Assembly (NCBI RefSeq): GCF_039539005.1
Contig: NZ_BAABCP010000001.1
Coordinates: 1,550,001-1,614,000, forward strand
DNA length: 64,000 bases
Origin: Microbacterium soli
Lineage (GTDB): Bacteria; Actinomycetota; Actinomycetes; Actinomycetales; Microbacteriaceae
Reading direction: 5' to 3'
The translations under genes were made by a program, and so were the position numbers. The notes under the pieces were generated by a model that searched no databases, was not told where the DNA came from, and was given only the letters and a program-made list of their open reading frames with translations. Each line of letters opens with the position of its first letter. Position 1 is the stretch's first letter. Shown here piece by piece: positions 16,199 through 24,016 of this stretch.

Positions 16199-17325
16199 CG
16201 TGCCACGTCCGTGAGCTCCTGTGGCTCGGTGTTCCGGGTCACTGTCGAGATGGCAGCGAAGTCGAGAGCTCCGCGATATGCGCCGCGTTCGTCGACGACG
16301 GCGACCATCCCGGCGGGGGAGGTGACCAGCGCGTCCAGCGCCTCCATGAGCGAGGCACTCTCATCGACGGTCTGTGTCGGGAATGTGCTTCCGCTGTCGG
16401 CGGCGATCCACCTCTGGGGGCGGCCGTCCGCAGAGATCGACAGCCCCCACGTGGCGTGGTCGGCGCGGAGTCGGTTGCGGATCGCGTCGATCGATGCCGC
16501 CGACGTGGTGATCGATCGGTTCACCGGGACGTCGGACACCGTGGTGAGTGTGAGGCGCTTCAAGGAGGCACCGCTGCCGACGAACCCCGCGACGAAGTCG
16601 TTCGCCGGTGCAGTGAGGATCTCTTCCGGAGGGCCGTACTGGGCGACGTGGGAGTGCTCGTCGAGCACGGCGATCCGGTCCCCCATCTTGATGGCCTCGT
16701 CGATGTCGTGGGTGACGAAGACGATGGTCTTACGCACGTGCTCCTGCAGCCGCAGGAACTCGTTCTGCAGTCGTGATCGGGTGATCGGATCGATGGCGCC
16801 GAACGGCTCGTCCATGAGCATGACCTCGGGGTCGGCGCAGAGTGCGCGAGCGACGCCGATTCGCTGCAGCTGACCGCCGGAGAGCTCCTTCGGGTAACGG
16901 TTCCGGTATCGTGCAGCAGGCATGTTGACGATCTCGAGCAGTTCATCGACGCGCTCGTCGATACGTGCGCGGTCCCACTTGAGCAGCTTGGGAACGGTTG
17001 CGACGTTCTCCCCGATCGTCATGTGTGGGAACAGGCCGACCTTCTGGATCACGTACCCGATGCCGCGGCGAAGTATGTTCGGGTCGGTGGAGGTGACATC
17101 CTCGCCGTCCAGGATGATGCGCCCTGAGGTGGGCTCGATGATCCTGTTGATCATCTTCATTGTCGTGGTCTTGCCGCACCCCGAGGGGCCCACGAGGATC
17201 ACGATCTCGCCGCGCGGTACGTCGAGCGACAGATTATCGACGGAGGGCTCGACCTGCCGCGGATAACTCTTGGTCAGATGCTCAAGGCGGATCATCGGGG
17301 ACGCGACATTCTGGTTCTCGGTCAT
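16195..17325 (-). CDS. Osmoprotectant ABC transporter ATP-binding protein with CBS domains
   Basis: This 376-aa OpuCA-type ATPase has Walker A GPSGCGKTTT, signature ELSGGQLQRIGVARAL, Walker B VMLMDEPFGAID and H-loop FVTHDIDEA. After about residue 245 comes a CBS-like regulatory region including TQTVDESASLMEALDALV, which in OpuA homologues senses ionic strength or nucleotides. The ATG at 17325 is chosen because it overlaps the upstream permease stop by ATGA (17322-17325). The open frame upstream lacks homology and runs through the permease gene. Confidence 0.9.
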   Translation of the reverse strand: MTENQNVASPMIRLEHLTKSYPRQVEPSVDNLSLDVPRGEIVILVGPSGCGKTTTMKMINRIIEPTSGRIILDGEDVTSTDPNILRRGIGYVIQKVGLFPHMTIGENVATVPKLLKWDRARIDERVDELLEIVNMPAARYRNRYPKELSGGQLQRIGVARALCADPEVMLMDEPFGAIDPITRSRLQNEFLRLQEHVRKTIVFVTHDIDEAIKMGDRIAVLDEHSHVAQYGPPEEILTAPANDFVAGFVGSGASLKRLTLTTVSDVPVNRSITTSAASIDAIRNRLRADHATWGLSISADGRPQRWIAADSGSTFPTQTVDESASLMEALDALVTSPAGMVAVVDERGAYRGALDFAAISTVTRNTEPQELTDVAR

Positions 17326-17969
17326 CGGATGCCTTTCGGTACGGTGATGATGCGCAGGAGTGCGAAAGCGAGTTCGAAGAGCACCGCCACGACGATGACG
17401 CCGAGCGTGCCCGCGAGGACGAGGTTCAAGGCGACCGGGGTGCCGATCCGGTACAGCCCGGTGAAGATGAACTCCCCGTAGCCCGGACCCAGCACGATGA
17501 ATCCGATGGTCGCGGCTCCGATCATCAGGAGCACGGTGAGACGGATTCCCGAGAGGATCACGGGCCATGCCAGAGGCAGCTCGATCCGAAGCAGCTGCTG
17601 TCGCTTCGTCATCCCCATACCTGCGGCGGACTCGGTTGTGGCGGGGTCGACTTCGGTCAGCCCGACGATCGTGTTTCGGATGATCGGCATCAGTCCGTAC
17701 AGGGCCAGCGCGACGATGACGGGCGCGGGGCCCAGGCCGAACGGACCGATGAGCAGGACGAGGAGGGCGAAGGTGGGAATGGTGAAGATCGCCCCGCTCA
17801 CGGCCTGGGCCATCTCCCTGGCCCAGCGGGTCCGGGAGGAGATCACCCCGACCAAGACGCCGACGACAGTCGAGAGCAGGACGGCGACCGTCACGATAAG
17901 AATGTGCTGGACACCCAGTTCGAGCATGTCGTCGGAGCGCTTCTCGAGGAACTCCAGGAAATCACTCAT
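17322..17969 (-). CDS. Osmoprotectant ABC transporter permease
   Basis: This 215-aa permease has five to six transmembrane helices. TEVDPATTESAAGMGMTKRQ and LPLAWPVILSGIR form the EAA-loop region. It lacks the cytoplasmic N-terminal extension of its partner at 15419. The ATG at 17969 has AGGAGG upstream, and the gene starts 30 nt after the hydrolase-like gene, so the hydrolase, this permease, the ATPase, the second permease, the binding protein and the enolase-superfamily gene look like one operon. Confidence 0.88.
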   Translation of the reverse strand: MSDFLEFLEKRSDDMLELGVQHILIVTVAVLLSTVVGVLVGVISSRTRWAREMAQAVSGAIFTIPTFALLVLLIGPFGLGPAPVIVALALYGLMPIIRNTIVGLTEVDPATTESAAGMGMTKRQQLLRIELPLAWPVILSGIRLTVLLMIGAATIGFIVLGPGYGEFIFTGLYRIGTPVALNLVLAGTLGVIVVAVLFELAFALLRIITVPKGIR

Positions 17970-17999
17970 GTCACACCTCCTGCATCGGGAGCCTGGGAG

Positions 18000-18917
18000 T
18001 CAGCCGGCCAGTTGCTTCTGCGAAGCGGCCAGGGATTCATCGAGGAAGTCGGCGACGCGCACCATCACTCTCTTGAATGTGGGATCGTCGTCGAACATCC
18101 ACTCGGTGTGTCCTTTGCCCTCGAGAAACTCGATCTGCTTGGGCTCGAGTGCGTGATCATAGAGCGATTGCGCTTCCAAAGGCTTGTGCAGGCCGTTCTC
18201 GCTCCCATGCATGATCAGGAGCGGACGCGGTGCGAGGTGCCGTACGGCGTCTTCGGCGGTGAAGCGGAGGATGTAATCGGCGGACTCCAGGGTGACGCCG
18301 CCGCCGTAGCCGGGCGCCTTGTAGAGCTCTTCGCCGACGTACTGGTCCGTCCGCTCATCGAGGTTGAGTCGGATGATGTCCCACGGGCTGGTGAGTTCGG
18401 ATCGGCCATGCGCGGCGCGGTGGATGCGATCCGCCTCGATCCGGCTCACCAGGGAGTCCCATGACTTCTGATCGTGCATGCTTCGTACGGCGCGGCGTCC
18501 GTCGACCAGGCTGTTGATGCAGACAACGGCGGAGACTCGAGGATCGCTGGCTCCTTCGACCGCTGCGACGCCGCCGCCGAGCGCCCAACCGAGGAGGGCA
18601 ATGCGATCACCGTCGACTTCGGGGACACCCATGAGCCGATCGACCCCGGCGCGCACGTCCTCCACCCACTCCTGCGGTACTAGCCGACCACGCTCCCCCT
18701 CGGAGAGCCCGAATCCGCGGTAATCGAACGCCAACACCGCGTATCCGCGCTGGGTGAGGGCGCGGGCGAATCGCTCGGGGTGGATAATCTTCTGTCCCAG
18801 GTATCCGGAGCACGCGACGACGGTCGGATAGGGGGGCGCGACGTCGCCGTCGGGCAGGTGCAGGTCGGCGTCGAGTCGCATCGCGTTCGAGAAGTAGGGC
18901 AGGGGGCGGACGGTCAT
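18000..18917 (-). CDS. Alpha/beta hydrolase-fold protein with Ser-to-Ala nucleophile
   Basis: This 305-aa protein has the alpha/beta hydrolase layout: oxyanion region PTVVACSGYLGQK, strand FDYRGFGLSEGERG, nucleophile elbow LLGWALGGGVAA, acid region LLIMHGSENGLH and C-terminal GKGHTEWMF with the His. The elbow normally reads GxSxG, but codon 112 (complement of 18582-18584) is GCG, Ala. The His and an acid remain. It may be catalytically dead, or a non-hydrolytic member of the YcjY/dienelactone hydrolase-like group. The start has AAGGAAG upstream. It opens the transport operon, 50 nt after the IclR gene. Confidence 0.75.
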   Translation of the reverse strand: MTVRPLPYFSNAMRLDADLHLPDGDVAPPYPTVVACSGYLGQKIIHPERFARALTQRGYAVLAFDYRGFGLSEGERGRLVPQEWVEDVRAGVDRLMGVPEVDGDRIALLGWALGGGVAAVEGASDPRVSAVVCINSLVDGRRAVRSMHDQKSWDSLVSRIEADRIHRAAHGRSELTSPWDIIRLNLDERTDQYVGEELYKAPGYGGGVTLESADYILRFTAEDAVRHLAPRPLLIMHGSENGLHKPLEAQSLYDHALEPKQIEFLEGKGHTEWMFDDDPTFKRVMVRVADFLDESLAASQKQLAG

Positions 18918-18967
18918 GGTCTTCCTTTTACTGTTGTTGTGTGGTGCGGAGTGAGGAACGTCGAGAG

Positions 18968-19741
18968 CTAGGGGCGTCTGGCGCAGAGCGTCCTGGTGAG
19001 ATGCATCGCCGCAGCTTGGACTTCGCGTGCGCCGCTGAGGAGCACGTCCTCGGCGCGGAAGGTTGGGAAGGAGATGTTGATCGCGGCGACGACGCGGCCG
19101 CTGAAATCGCGGACCGGCGCTGCGACGGCAACGACGCCGCGCTCATACTCCTCATGGACGACGGCATAGCCGGCTCGGCGCGCATCGTGTAGGCGGGAGA
19201 GGAAGTCCGCCTCGTCGGTGGGGGCGTTTGGCCCTCCAGGTGGGAAGCCGGATTTTGCGATCATCTCTCTGACCTCATCGTCATCGTGGTCGAACAGCAG
19301 CACCCGGCCCGCGGAGGTGCAGTACATCGGCGTCGCTCGCCCGACGAGTCCGTTTCCCTGGATGGTCCGCCCCGGCGTCTCCGACATCAAGGTGAGGACC
19401 TGCTGGTTCTCCAGCGCGGAGAGGTGTGCGGCCTCGTTCACGCGGGCGACCAGTTGGCGCAGTACTGTGGGCGCGAGCGTGAGCAGCTGCTGATCGATCG
19501 TGCTGGCTGCGAGCGCATAGAGGCGCCAGCCGAGGCGGTACTTCAGCGTTTCCTGATCCCGGAGCACGAATCCGGAGTCCGCGAGGACAGCCAACGTGCG
19601 CGAGACCTGGGTCTTCTCCCGGCCGATCAGCTTAGCCAGCTGCACAACGCCGAAACCGCCTGATTGGGCGGCCTCCGGTGTGCCGAGCTCGGAAAGTAGA
19701 GCGATCGCCCGTGCCAGGCTCGTGGAACCTTCGTTGGTCAT
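18968..19741 (-). CDS. IclR family transcriptional regulator
   Basis: This 257-aa protein has an N-terminal winged helix (roughly 10-75, including VQLAKLIGREKTQVSRTLAV and DSGFVLRD) and a C-terminal IclR effector-binding domain with MYCTSAGRVLLFD, EEYERGVVAVAAPVRDFSG and AAINISFPTFR. IclR proteins sense small organic acids and control catabolic operons. It is divergent from the nitrilase-like gene, and the intergenic DNA holds repeated TTGC/GCAA elements, so it probably controls both island transcription units. It lies upstream of the hydrolase gene on the same strand, so it may also share a transcript with it. Confidence 0.9.
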   Translation of the reverse strand: MTNEGSTSLARAIALLSELGTPEAAQSGGFGVVQLAKLIGREKTQVSRTLAVLADSGFVLRDQETLKYRLGWRLYALAASTIDQQLLTLAPTVLRQLVARVNEAAHLSALENQQVLTLMSETPGRTIQGNGLVGRATPMYCTSAGRVLLFDHDDDEVREMIAKSGFPPGGPNAPTDEADFLSRLHDARRAGYAVVHEEYERGVVAVAAPVRDFSGRVVAAINISFPTFRAEDVLLSGAREVQAAAMHLTRTLCARRP

Positions 19742-19774
19742 GCCTCCGATCCTGAGCGCAAGGAGGGAAATAGC

Positions 19775-19860
19775 GCAACAGGAGTTGCTGTATGCGCACC
19801 GATCCGACGAAGGTCAACGGCGTTCAATGAGCCGTTGCTGTATGCGCAAGCGGAGTTGCT
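19775..19860. promoter_or_regulatory. Repeated operator-like elements between IclR and nitrilase genes
   Basis: A 15-bp direct repeat GTTGCTGTATGCGCA occurs at 19784-19798 and 19834-19848, exactly 50 bp apart. The first copy overlaps a palindrome GCAAC-AGGA-GTTGC (19775-19788), and the second is followed by GCAAGCGGAGTTGC. A spacing near five helical turns and alternating TTGC/GCAA halves suggest cooperative IclR binding. Confidence 0.6.
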
Positions 19861-19919
19861 TCGCCGACGCACTGTGACTAAGCAGAGTCGTGACCCACTT
19901 TGCGTTGAAGGAGGCACAC

Positions 19920-20756
19920 ATGGTGCGGATCGCGATTGCCCAGGTCGACTGCCAGCTTGGAGACGTCGAGGCGAACCTGGAGACGGCCCGATCCCAGGTG
20001 CTTTCAGCGCGGGATCGTGGCGCCGAGCTCGTCGTGTTCCCCGAGCTCTCGCTGCACGGGTACGCCCTCGCGACGCTCGACGAGGACCGGTCGCTTCGCG
20101 CGGATGACCCTCGACTCACCGTTCTCGGGGACCACGGCCCCGATGTTCTGGTCGGATTCCACGAGGATGGTGCGATACGTCGCTACAACTCGGCTGCGTA
20201 CGTCTCCGAGGGTGAGGTCCTGCATGTCCAGCGCAAGCTGTATCTTCCGAACTACCTGGTGTGGGAGGAGAAGAAGCACTCGAGCGCTGGGCAGGATCTG
20301 AGGGCCTTCGATGCGCGGGTCGGCAGAGTGGCGACGCTGATCTGCAACGACGCATGGCAGCCCGTTGTTCCGTGGCTTGCTGCGCAGGACGGTGCCGAGA
20401 TCATGCTCATAATCGCCGACAGTGCATCCGGGTACGGTCCGGAGTCACTCGACAACATTCATTACTGGACCGAGCTGCTTCGCTTCCACGCGATGATGAA
20501 TCAGAGCTGGGTCGTCTTCTGCAACCGTGTGGGCACGGAGCGGGGCGCGCGCTTCTGGGGCGGATCTCGGGTGATCGACCCTCTCGGACAGGTGGTCGCA
20601 GAGGCCCAGCTTTGGGAGCCCGAGCTGCTGGTCTGTGACATCGATGTCGACAAAGCGCGTCATCGACGTCACGAGGTGCCGCTCGTCGCCGAGGCGCGGC
20701 TCGATTTCGTGCGACGCGAGGTCACACGTTTGATCGCGGACGGAGGCGACGCGTGA
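19920..20756 (+). CDS. Nitrilase-superfamily carbon-nitrogen hydrolase
   Basis: This 278-aa protein has the Glu-Lys-Cys triad of the nitrilase superfamily: Glu in VVFPELSLHGY, Lys in QRKLYLPNY and Cys in LICNDAWQP. Members hydrolyse amides, carbamoyl-amines or nitriles. The ATG at 19920 is favoured over the upstream 19890 codon because GAAGGAGG lies 8 nt ahead. The first gene of the island plus-strand unit, it is followed 21 nt later by the DUF6282 gene. It resembles N-carbamoylputrescine amidase and NAD synthetase glutaminase domains in a general way. An amide derivative of a quaternary amine is conceivable, but the substrate is unknown. Confidence 0.87.
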   Translation: MVRIAIAQVDCQLGDVEANLETARSQVLSARDRGAELVVFPELSLHGYALATLDEDRSLRADDPRLTVLGDHGPDVLVGFHEDGAIRRYNSAAYVSEGEVLHVQRKLYLPNYLVWEEKKHSSAGQDLRAFDARVGRVATLICNDAWQPVVPWLAAQDGAEIMLIIADSASGYGPESLDNIHYWTELLRFHAMMNQSWVVFCNRVGTERGARFWGGSRVIDPLGQVVAEAQLWEPELLVCDIDVDKARHRRHEVPLVAEARLDFVRREVTRLIADGGDA

Positions 20757-20777
20757 CCGGCGCAGCGGGGGATCGCC

Positions 20778-21605
20778 GTGTTTGATGTGCATGTGCATTC
20801 GGCCCCGGACGTGAGCCCACGGCTCGCCGACGATCATCAGATCGTTGAATGGTATGACGAGGCGGGATACTCCGGCTGCGTGCTCAAAGGGCACTACGGC
20901 GAAACGGCAGGGCGCGCCGCCATCGTAGGGCGTGGCCTGAACGTGAGGGTGTATGGCTCCCTGGTGCTCAACCAGCAGGTCGGCGGGATCAACCCCGAGG
21001 CGGTGGCGGCTGCGCTCGAGATGGGAGCGCGGGTGGTCTGGATGCCGACGGCCGATGCGCACACGCAGCAAACGGCCGGTCTACCGCGATTGTGCTGTGG
21101 CCGCCCGGAGCTCTCTCAGGTCACCTATGCGATACCTCCTGTCGATTACTCCACCGCTGAGGCGTGCAGGCTCATTCTTCGTCTTGTCGCCGATGCCGAC
21201 GCGGTGCTGGCGACCGGTCACCTCTCCACAGCCGAGGTCGCTTGGCTGCTCGACGAGGCGCGGCGCACGGGAGTGCGACGAATGATGCTCACCCATCCCA
21301 GCTATACCGTCCCCTTCATGTCAGCATCCGAGGCGCGCTCACTCACCGGCCGCGGTGCGTTCGCGGAGATCACTGCCGCCCAGCTGCTCGACCAGCCCGG
21401 ATTCGGTGCCGAGGAGATCGCCGCGTTCATCCGTGGGGTCGGGTATGACAGGATCCTGCTCTCCTCTGACGCTGGACAGTCGCACAATCCGCCACCGCCC
21501 ATTGCGCTGGAGACACTCATCGAGCAACTGGTCGGAGAGGGGCTCGATCGGTCTGCCCTTGTCGACGCGGCGTCTGCGGTTCCCGAGACGCTGGTCGTAC
21601 CATGA
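20778..21605 (+). CDS. DUF6282 family (amidohydrolase-like) protein
   Basis: This 275-aa protein opens with FDVHVHSAPDVSPR, a metal-binding HxH motif as in amidohydrolases and PHP enzymes. Further candidate ligands are His in LKGHYGET, TGHLSTAEV and LTHPSYTVPFM, and Asp in LLSSDAGQS. These are features of the DUF6282 family, a TIM-barrel-like group without assigned reaction. It starts at GTG 20778, where the HxH segment begins immediately, so the start is well constrained. Its stop overlaps the acyltransferase start by ATGA (21602-21605). A hydrolase or lactonase role in the island pathway is the best guess. Confidence 0.75.
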   Translation: MFDVHVHSAPDVSPRLADDHQIVEWYDEAGYSGCVLKGHYGETAGRAAIVGRGLNVRVYGSLVLNQQVGGINPEAVAAALEMGARVVWMPTADAHTQQTAGLPRLCCGRPELSQVTYAIPPVDYSTAEACRLILRLVADADAVLATGHLSTAEVAWLLDEARRTGVRRMMLTHPSYTVPFMSASEARSLTGRGAFAEITAAQLLDQPGFGAEEIAAFIRGVGYDRILLSSDAGQSHNPPPPIALETLIEQLVGEGLDRSALVDAASAVPETLVVP

Positions 21606-23389
21606 CCGTCCCGGAGTCATTTCCTTTCCCCGCGACGGTGCCTCTTCCGAATCTGGTGAGTAGCGTCGAGCGGTTCCTGCGGTGGTGCGAGCCGCTCCTT
21701 ACCGCGGACGAGGTCCGTGCGACATTACGGGCCGCCGAGGAGTTCCTCGCCTCCGATGCTCTCGGGCACGACGTACAGCGTGTACTCGCGGCCAGGGAAC
21801 AATCAGCGACGGGGAGCTGGCTGGATGACTTCTGGGATCGGCGGTATCTCGGACGCCGGAGCCGAATCGCGATGGATGCGAACTTCTTCTTCCTCCTCGA
21901 AGGTGATTCTGGAGAACAGGTCGACCGTGCGGCGCGCCTCACCCGGGCCCTCCTAGAGGCGCAACGTACCCTGCGAGCGAGCGCATCGCCCGGGCAACTC
22001 GGAGAGGCATTCGGACGCAGTCGTATTCCCGGGATCAGCATCGACACCACGGTGTGGGCACCCGATTCCCGTCATATCGTCGTTCTTGCGAAGGGGCAGG
22101 CGTTCCGAGTGCAAGTGCTGGACGCGGCACGGAAGCCGCTGTGTGTGGAGCGCCTGGTTGCGGCGTTTCGCCGCGCGGAGTCCCTCAGCGAGTCCGCGAA
22201 CGGCGGGCTGCGCGGCGTCGGGCGGGCCACCACACTTCCCCGCAGAGATTGGGCGCTGCTCCGCCGCACGCTGAAGGCCTCCGTGACGAGTGCGAGGGCA
22301 CTGGAAGCGATCGATTCGGCTCTGTTCATCGTCTCGCTCGACGGTGCGTCTCCGATCGGCGACCAGGACTCGAGCGCTGCACTACTGCACGGTGACAGCG
22401 CGAATCGCTGGTTCGACAAGTCCTTGAGTCTGATCGTGTTCGCCAACGGGGTGGCGGGGCTCAACTTCGAGCATTCTCGCATCGACGGTCTGTCTGCGTC
22501 TCAGCTGATGACACTGCTCCGAACGGCCGAGTCCACAGCCGCGGGCGAGGGATGTGAGTCGGATGGCTCGGTTGATGTCACCCCTCTGCATTTCGAGCCC
22601 GACGAGGACGCGGACCGATTGATCCATGCCGCCGGGAGTCGTTTTGCGGAGGCGGCCTCCCGGAGTGTGAGCCGAGTGCTCGTCTTTGATGAGTTCGGTG
22701 CCGAGCAGGTGAAGCGGTGGTCGTCGTCGCCGGATGCGTTCGTTCAGATGGCTTTTCAGCTTGCCAACCATGATGTGCGCGGAAAGTCCGGGTCGACCTA
22801 CGAGTCGATCTCGATGGCCGCATCGGGCGGGCGGACGGAAGCAATGCGGGTCGTCACACCGGAGTCCGTGGAGTTCGTCATCGCCATGGGTGATGCACGC
22901 TATACAGCTCAGCAGAGATGGCAGGCGTATCGCCGCGCTGTAGACGCGCACGTGGCTCGGGTGAGCGACTGCAAGCACGGCAGGGCCCCTGAACAGCACC
23001 TATGGCAGATCGCCATGCTCATCGAGGCGAGCGGGGCTCAGGTGCCGAGCCTGTTCACCTCTCCAGGGTGGCGGGCGATGCGAGATGAGCGGATGAGCAC
23101 GAGCGCCGTGCAGGCGGATGGTGTACGGGTGTTCGGTTTCGGCGCGACCGGTGCGGACTGCATCGGTGTGGCCTATTCGTGCCGACCGGACGACATCTCC
23201 GTTCACCTCCACGCTGCCACGGAGGCCGCGGGCGAGATCGACAGATTCGCGGAGGGGGTCATGGAATCCTTCCGGCGGATCGGCGTGCTTCTTGAGACCG
23301 CCGCGTCGCGACGGTCGGCATCCCTTCCGACGTCGAGGCCATGCGGACCTCCGATCCGGCCGCCGCGCACGAGTGGCGGCTGCGGCTGA
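21602..23389 (+). CDS. Choline/carnitine O-acyltransferase family protein with junction-altered C-terminus
   Basis: This 595-aa protein matches the carnitine/choline acyltransferase fold in order: LPNLVSSVERFL near residue 15, DDFWDRRYLG near 75, HGDSANRWFDKSLSLIVF near 263 and the catalytic-His motif AGLNFEHSRIDG (His291). Later come GKSGSTYESISMAASGGRTE and GVRVFGFGATGADCIGVAYS. These enzymes move acyl groups between CoA and carnitine or choline, and are common in eukaryotes but unusual in bacteria. Residues 568-595 are encoded by the right 173-bp repeat in a frame different from the GNAT frame, so the last 28 residues are not native to the family. The natural end was probably close to that point, so activity may be kept. 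Confidence 0.85.
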   Translation: MTVPESFPFPATVPLPNLVSSVERFLRWCEPLLTADEVRATLRAAEEFLASDALGHDVQRVLAAREQSATGSWLDDFWDRRYLGRRSRIAMDANFFFLLEGDSGEQVDRAARLTRALLEAQRTLRASASPGQLGEAFGRSRIPGISIDTTVWAPDSRHIVVLAKGQAFRVQVLDAARKPLCVERLVAAFRRAESLSESANGGLRGVGRATTLPRRDWALLRRTLKASVTSARALEAIDSALFIVSLDGASPIGDQDSSAALLHGDSANRWFDKSLSLIVFANGVAGLNFEHSRIDGLSASQLMTLLRTAESTAAGEGCESDGSVDVTPLHFEPDEDADRLIHAAGSRFAEAASRSVSRVLVFDEFGAEQVKRWSSSPDAFVQMAFQLANHDVRGKSGSTYESISMAASGGRTEAMRVVTPESVEFVIAMGDARYTAQQRWQAYRRAVDAHVARVSDCKHGRAPEQHLWQIAMLIEASGAQVPSLFTSPGWRAMRDERMSTSAVQADGVRVFGFGATGADCIGVAYSCRPDDISVHLHAATEAAGEIDRFAEGVMESFRRIGVLLETAASRRSASLPTSRPCGPPIRPPRTSGGCG

Positions 23390-23472
23390 GGGGCGAGCTG
23401 GAGGGACACCTCGGCAAGGGGCTGCGCATCGCCGGCTTCGACGTCGACCGCGGCTACCTGCTGACGAAGTAG
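23304..23472 (+). pseudogene. 3' remnant of the GNAT acetyltransferase gene
   Basis: The frame matching the GNAT C-terminus reads from ATVGIPSDVEAMRTSDPAA to GYLLTK and stop at 23470-23472. It has no start or N-terminal two thirds. It is presumably the original 3' end of the target gene left behind by the insertion, since it sits next to the native downstream neighbour. The acyltransferase frame overlaps it to 23389. Confidence 0.85.
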
Positions 23473-23476
23473 CCGC
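23304..23476. repeat. Right 173-bp direct repeat flanking the island
   Basis: This is the partner of 12991-13163, with a single mismatch at 23332. It joins the island's acyltransferase gene on its left to the native VOC gene on its right, whose stop codon begins at 23477. The sharp ends mark the island junction. Confidence 0.95.
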
Positions 23477-23893
23477 TCACGTCGGCGGCAGCACGAAGTC
23501 GCCTGTCTCGCCGGGGTTGACCGCGACCTCCCAGCGGAACCCATCCGGGTCGGAGAAGTACCCGGAGTACCCGCCCCACTCCCGGCGCACCGCTGGTCGG
23601 ACCTCGGCGCCGAGCGCCGCGGCCTCCGCGAGGACGGCATCCGCCTCCGCCTCGGTGGCGACGTTGTGCGAGAGGGTGATGGGCGCGACGCCGGATGCCG
23701 GGGCCTGGCCGATCTCCGCCGTGAATCCCGCCACGCTCCACAGCGACAGGATGAGGCGCTCCGCCACCGGGAGCATGATCACCTCGCCCTCGGCCTCGAA
23801 GATCGGCCGCCACCCGAGGCCGTCCACGTAGAAGTCGCGGCTGCGGCCCACATCCGCGACGGCGAGGGTGAGGAAGCTCAGACGTTGATCCAT
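23477..23893 (-). CDS. VOC (glyoxalase/bleomycin-resistance) family protein
   Basis: This 138-aa protein begins [20 protein letters not shown], followed by [12 protein letters not shown], and ends with [18 protein letters not shown]. This is the paired beta-alpha-beta-beta-beta pattern of vicinal-oxygen-chelate proteins. The start ATG at 23893 fits the family; the frame extends to 23929 without support. VOC members include dioxygenases, isomerases and drug-binding proteins, and the reaction here is unknown. It is native rather than island DNA, and its stop codon is immediately next to the right repeat. Before the insertion it would have been convergent with the GNAT gene. Confidence 0.88.
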   Translation of the reverse strand: MDQRLSFLTLAVADVGRSRDFYVDGLGWRPIFEAEGEVIMLPVAERLILSLWSVAGFTAEIGQAPASGVAPITLSHNVATEAEADAVLAEAAALGAEVRPAVRREWGGYSGYFSDPDGFRWEVAVNPGETGDFVLPPT

Positions 23894-24016
23894 GCGCGCA
23901 ACTCTGCCATCGGCATCCGACACCGGCAACGGCCGATCGGCGTTGGGGCCGCGACGGTAGGATGGGGATGCCCGTGCTCACGGGCAGTCCCACGTCATCC
24001 GACCATTGGAGCCACC

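Larger units (their letters stand above)
13164..23303. mobile_element. Genomic island bounded by a GNAT 3'-end duplication
   Basis: This 10.1-kb block lies between the two 173-bp repeats. It carries ten genes: enolase-superfamily enzyme, four-gene osmoprotectant-type ABC importer, alpha/beta hydrolase-like protein, IclR regulator, nitrilase-like protein, DUF6282 protein and carnitine acyltransferase homologue. Foreign origin is supported by a lower GC (33 of 60 bases at 22741-22800 against 43 of 60 at 24181-24240, spot counts). The GCATCC/GGATGC hexamer is also scarce: 4 in 18000-21605 against 10 in the native amidase gene at 4139-5842. No integrase, transposase or tRNA is present, so the insertion route is unknown. 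The unbroken ancestor would have had the GNAT stop directly followed by the convergent VOC gene. Confidence 0.8.

Noticed and set aside
19920..20756. The island nitrilase as AguB of the agmatine cluster
   Set aside because: It lies in foreign DNA 13 kb away and is regulated with island genes. The general similarity alone is not enough.
13164..23303. Island as a prophage or classic integrase element
   Set aside because: No phage structural gene, integrase, recombinase or tRNA is found; only the direct repeats and composition point to mobility.
23304..23476. A second functional acetyltransferase gene
   Set aside because: The copy has only the last quarter of the reading frame and no start codon.
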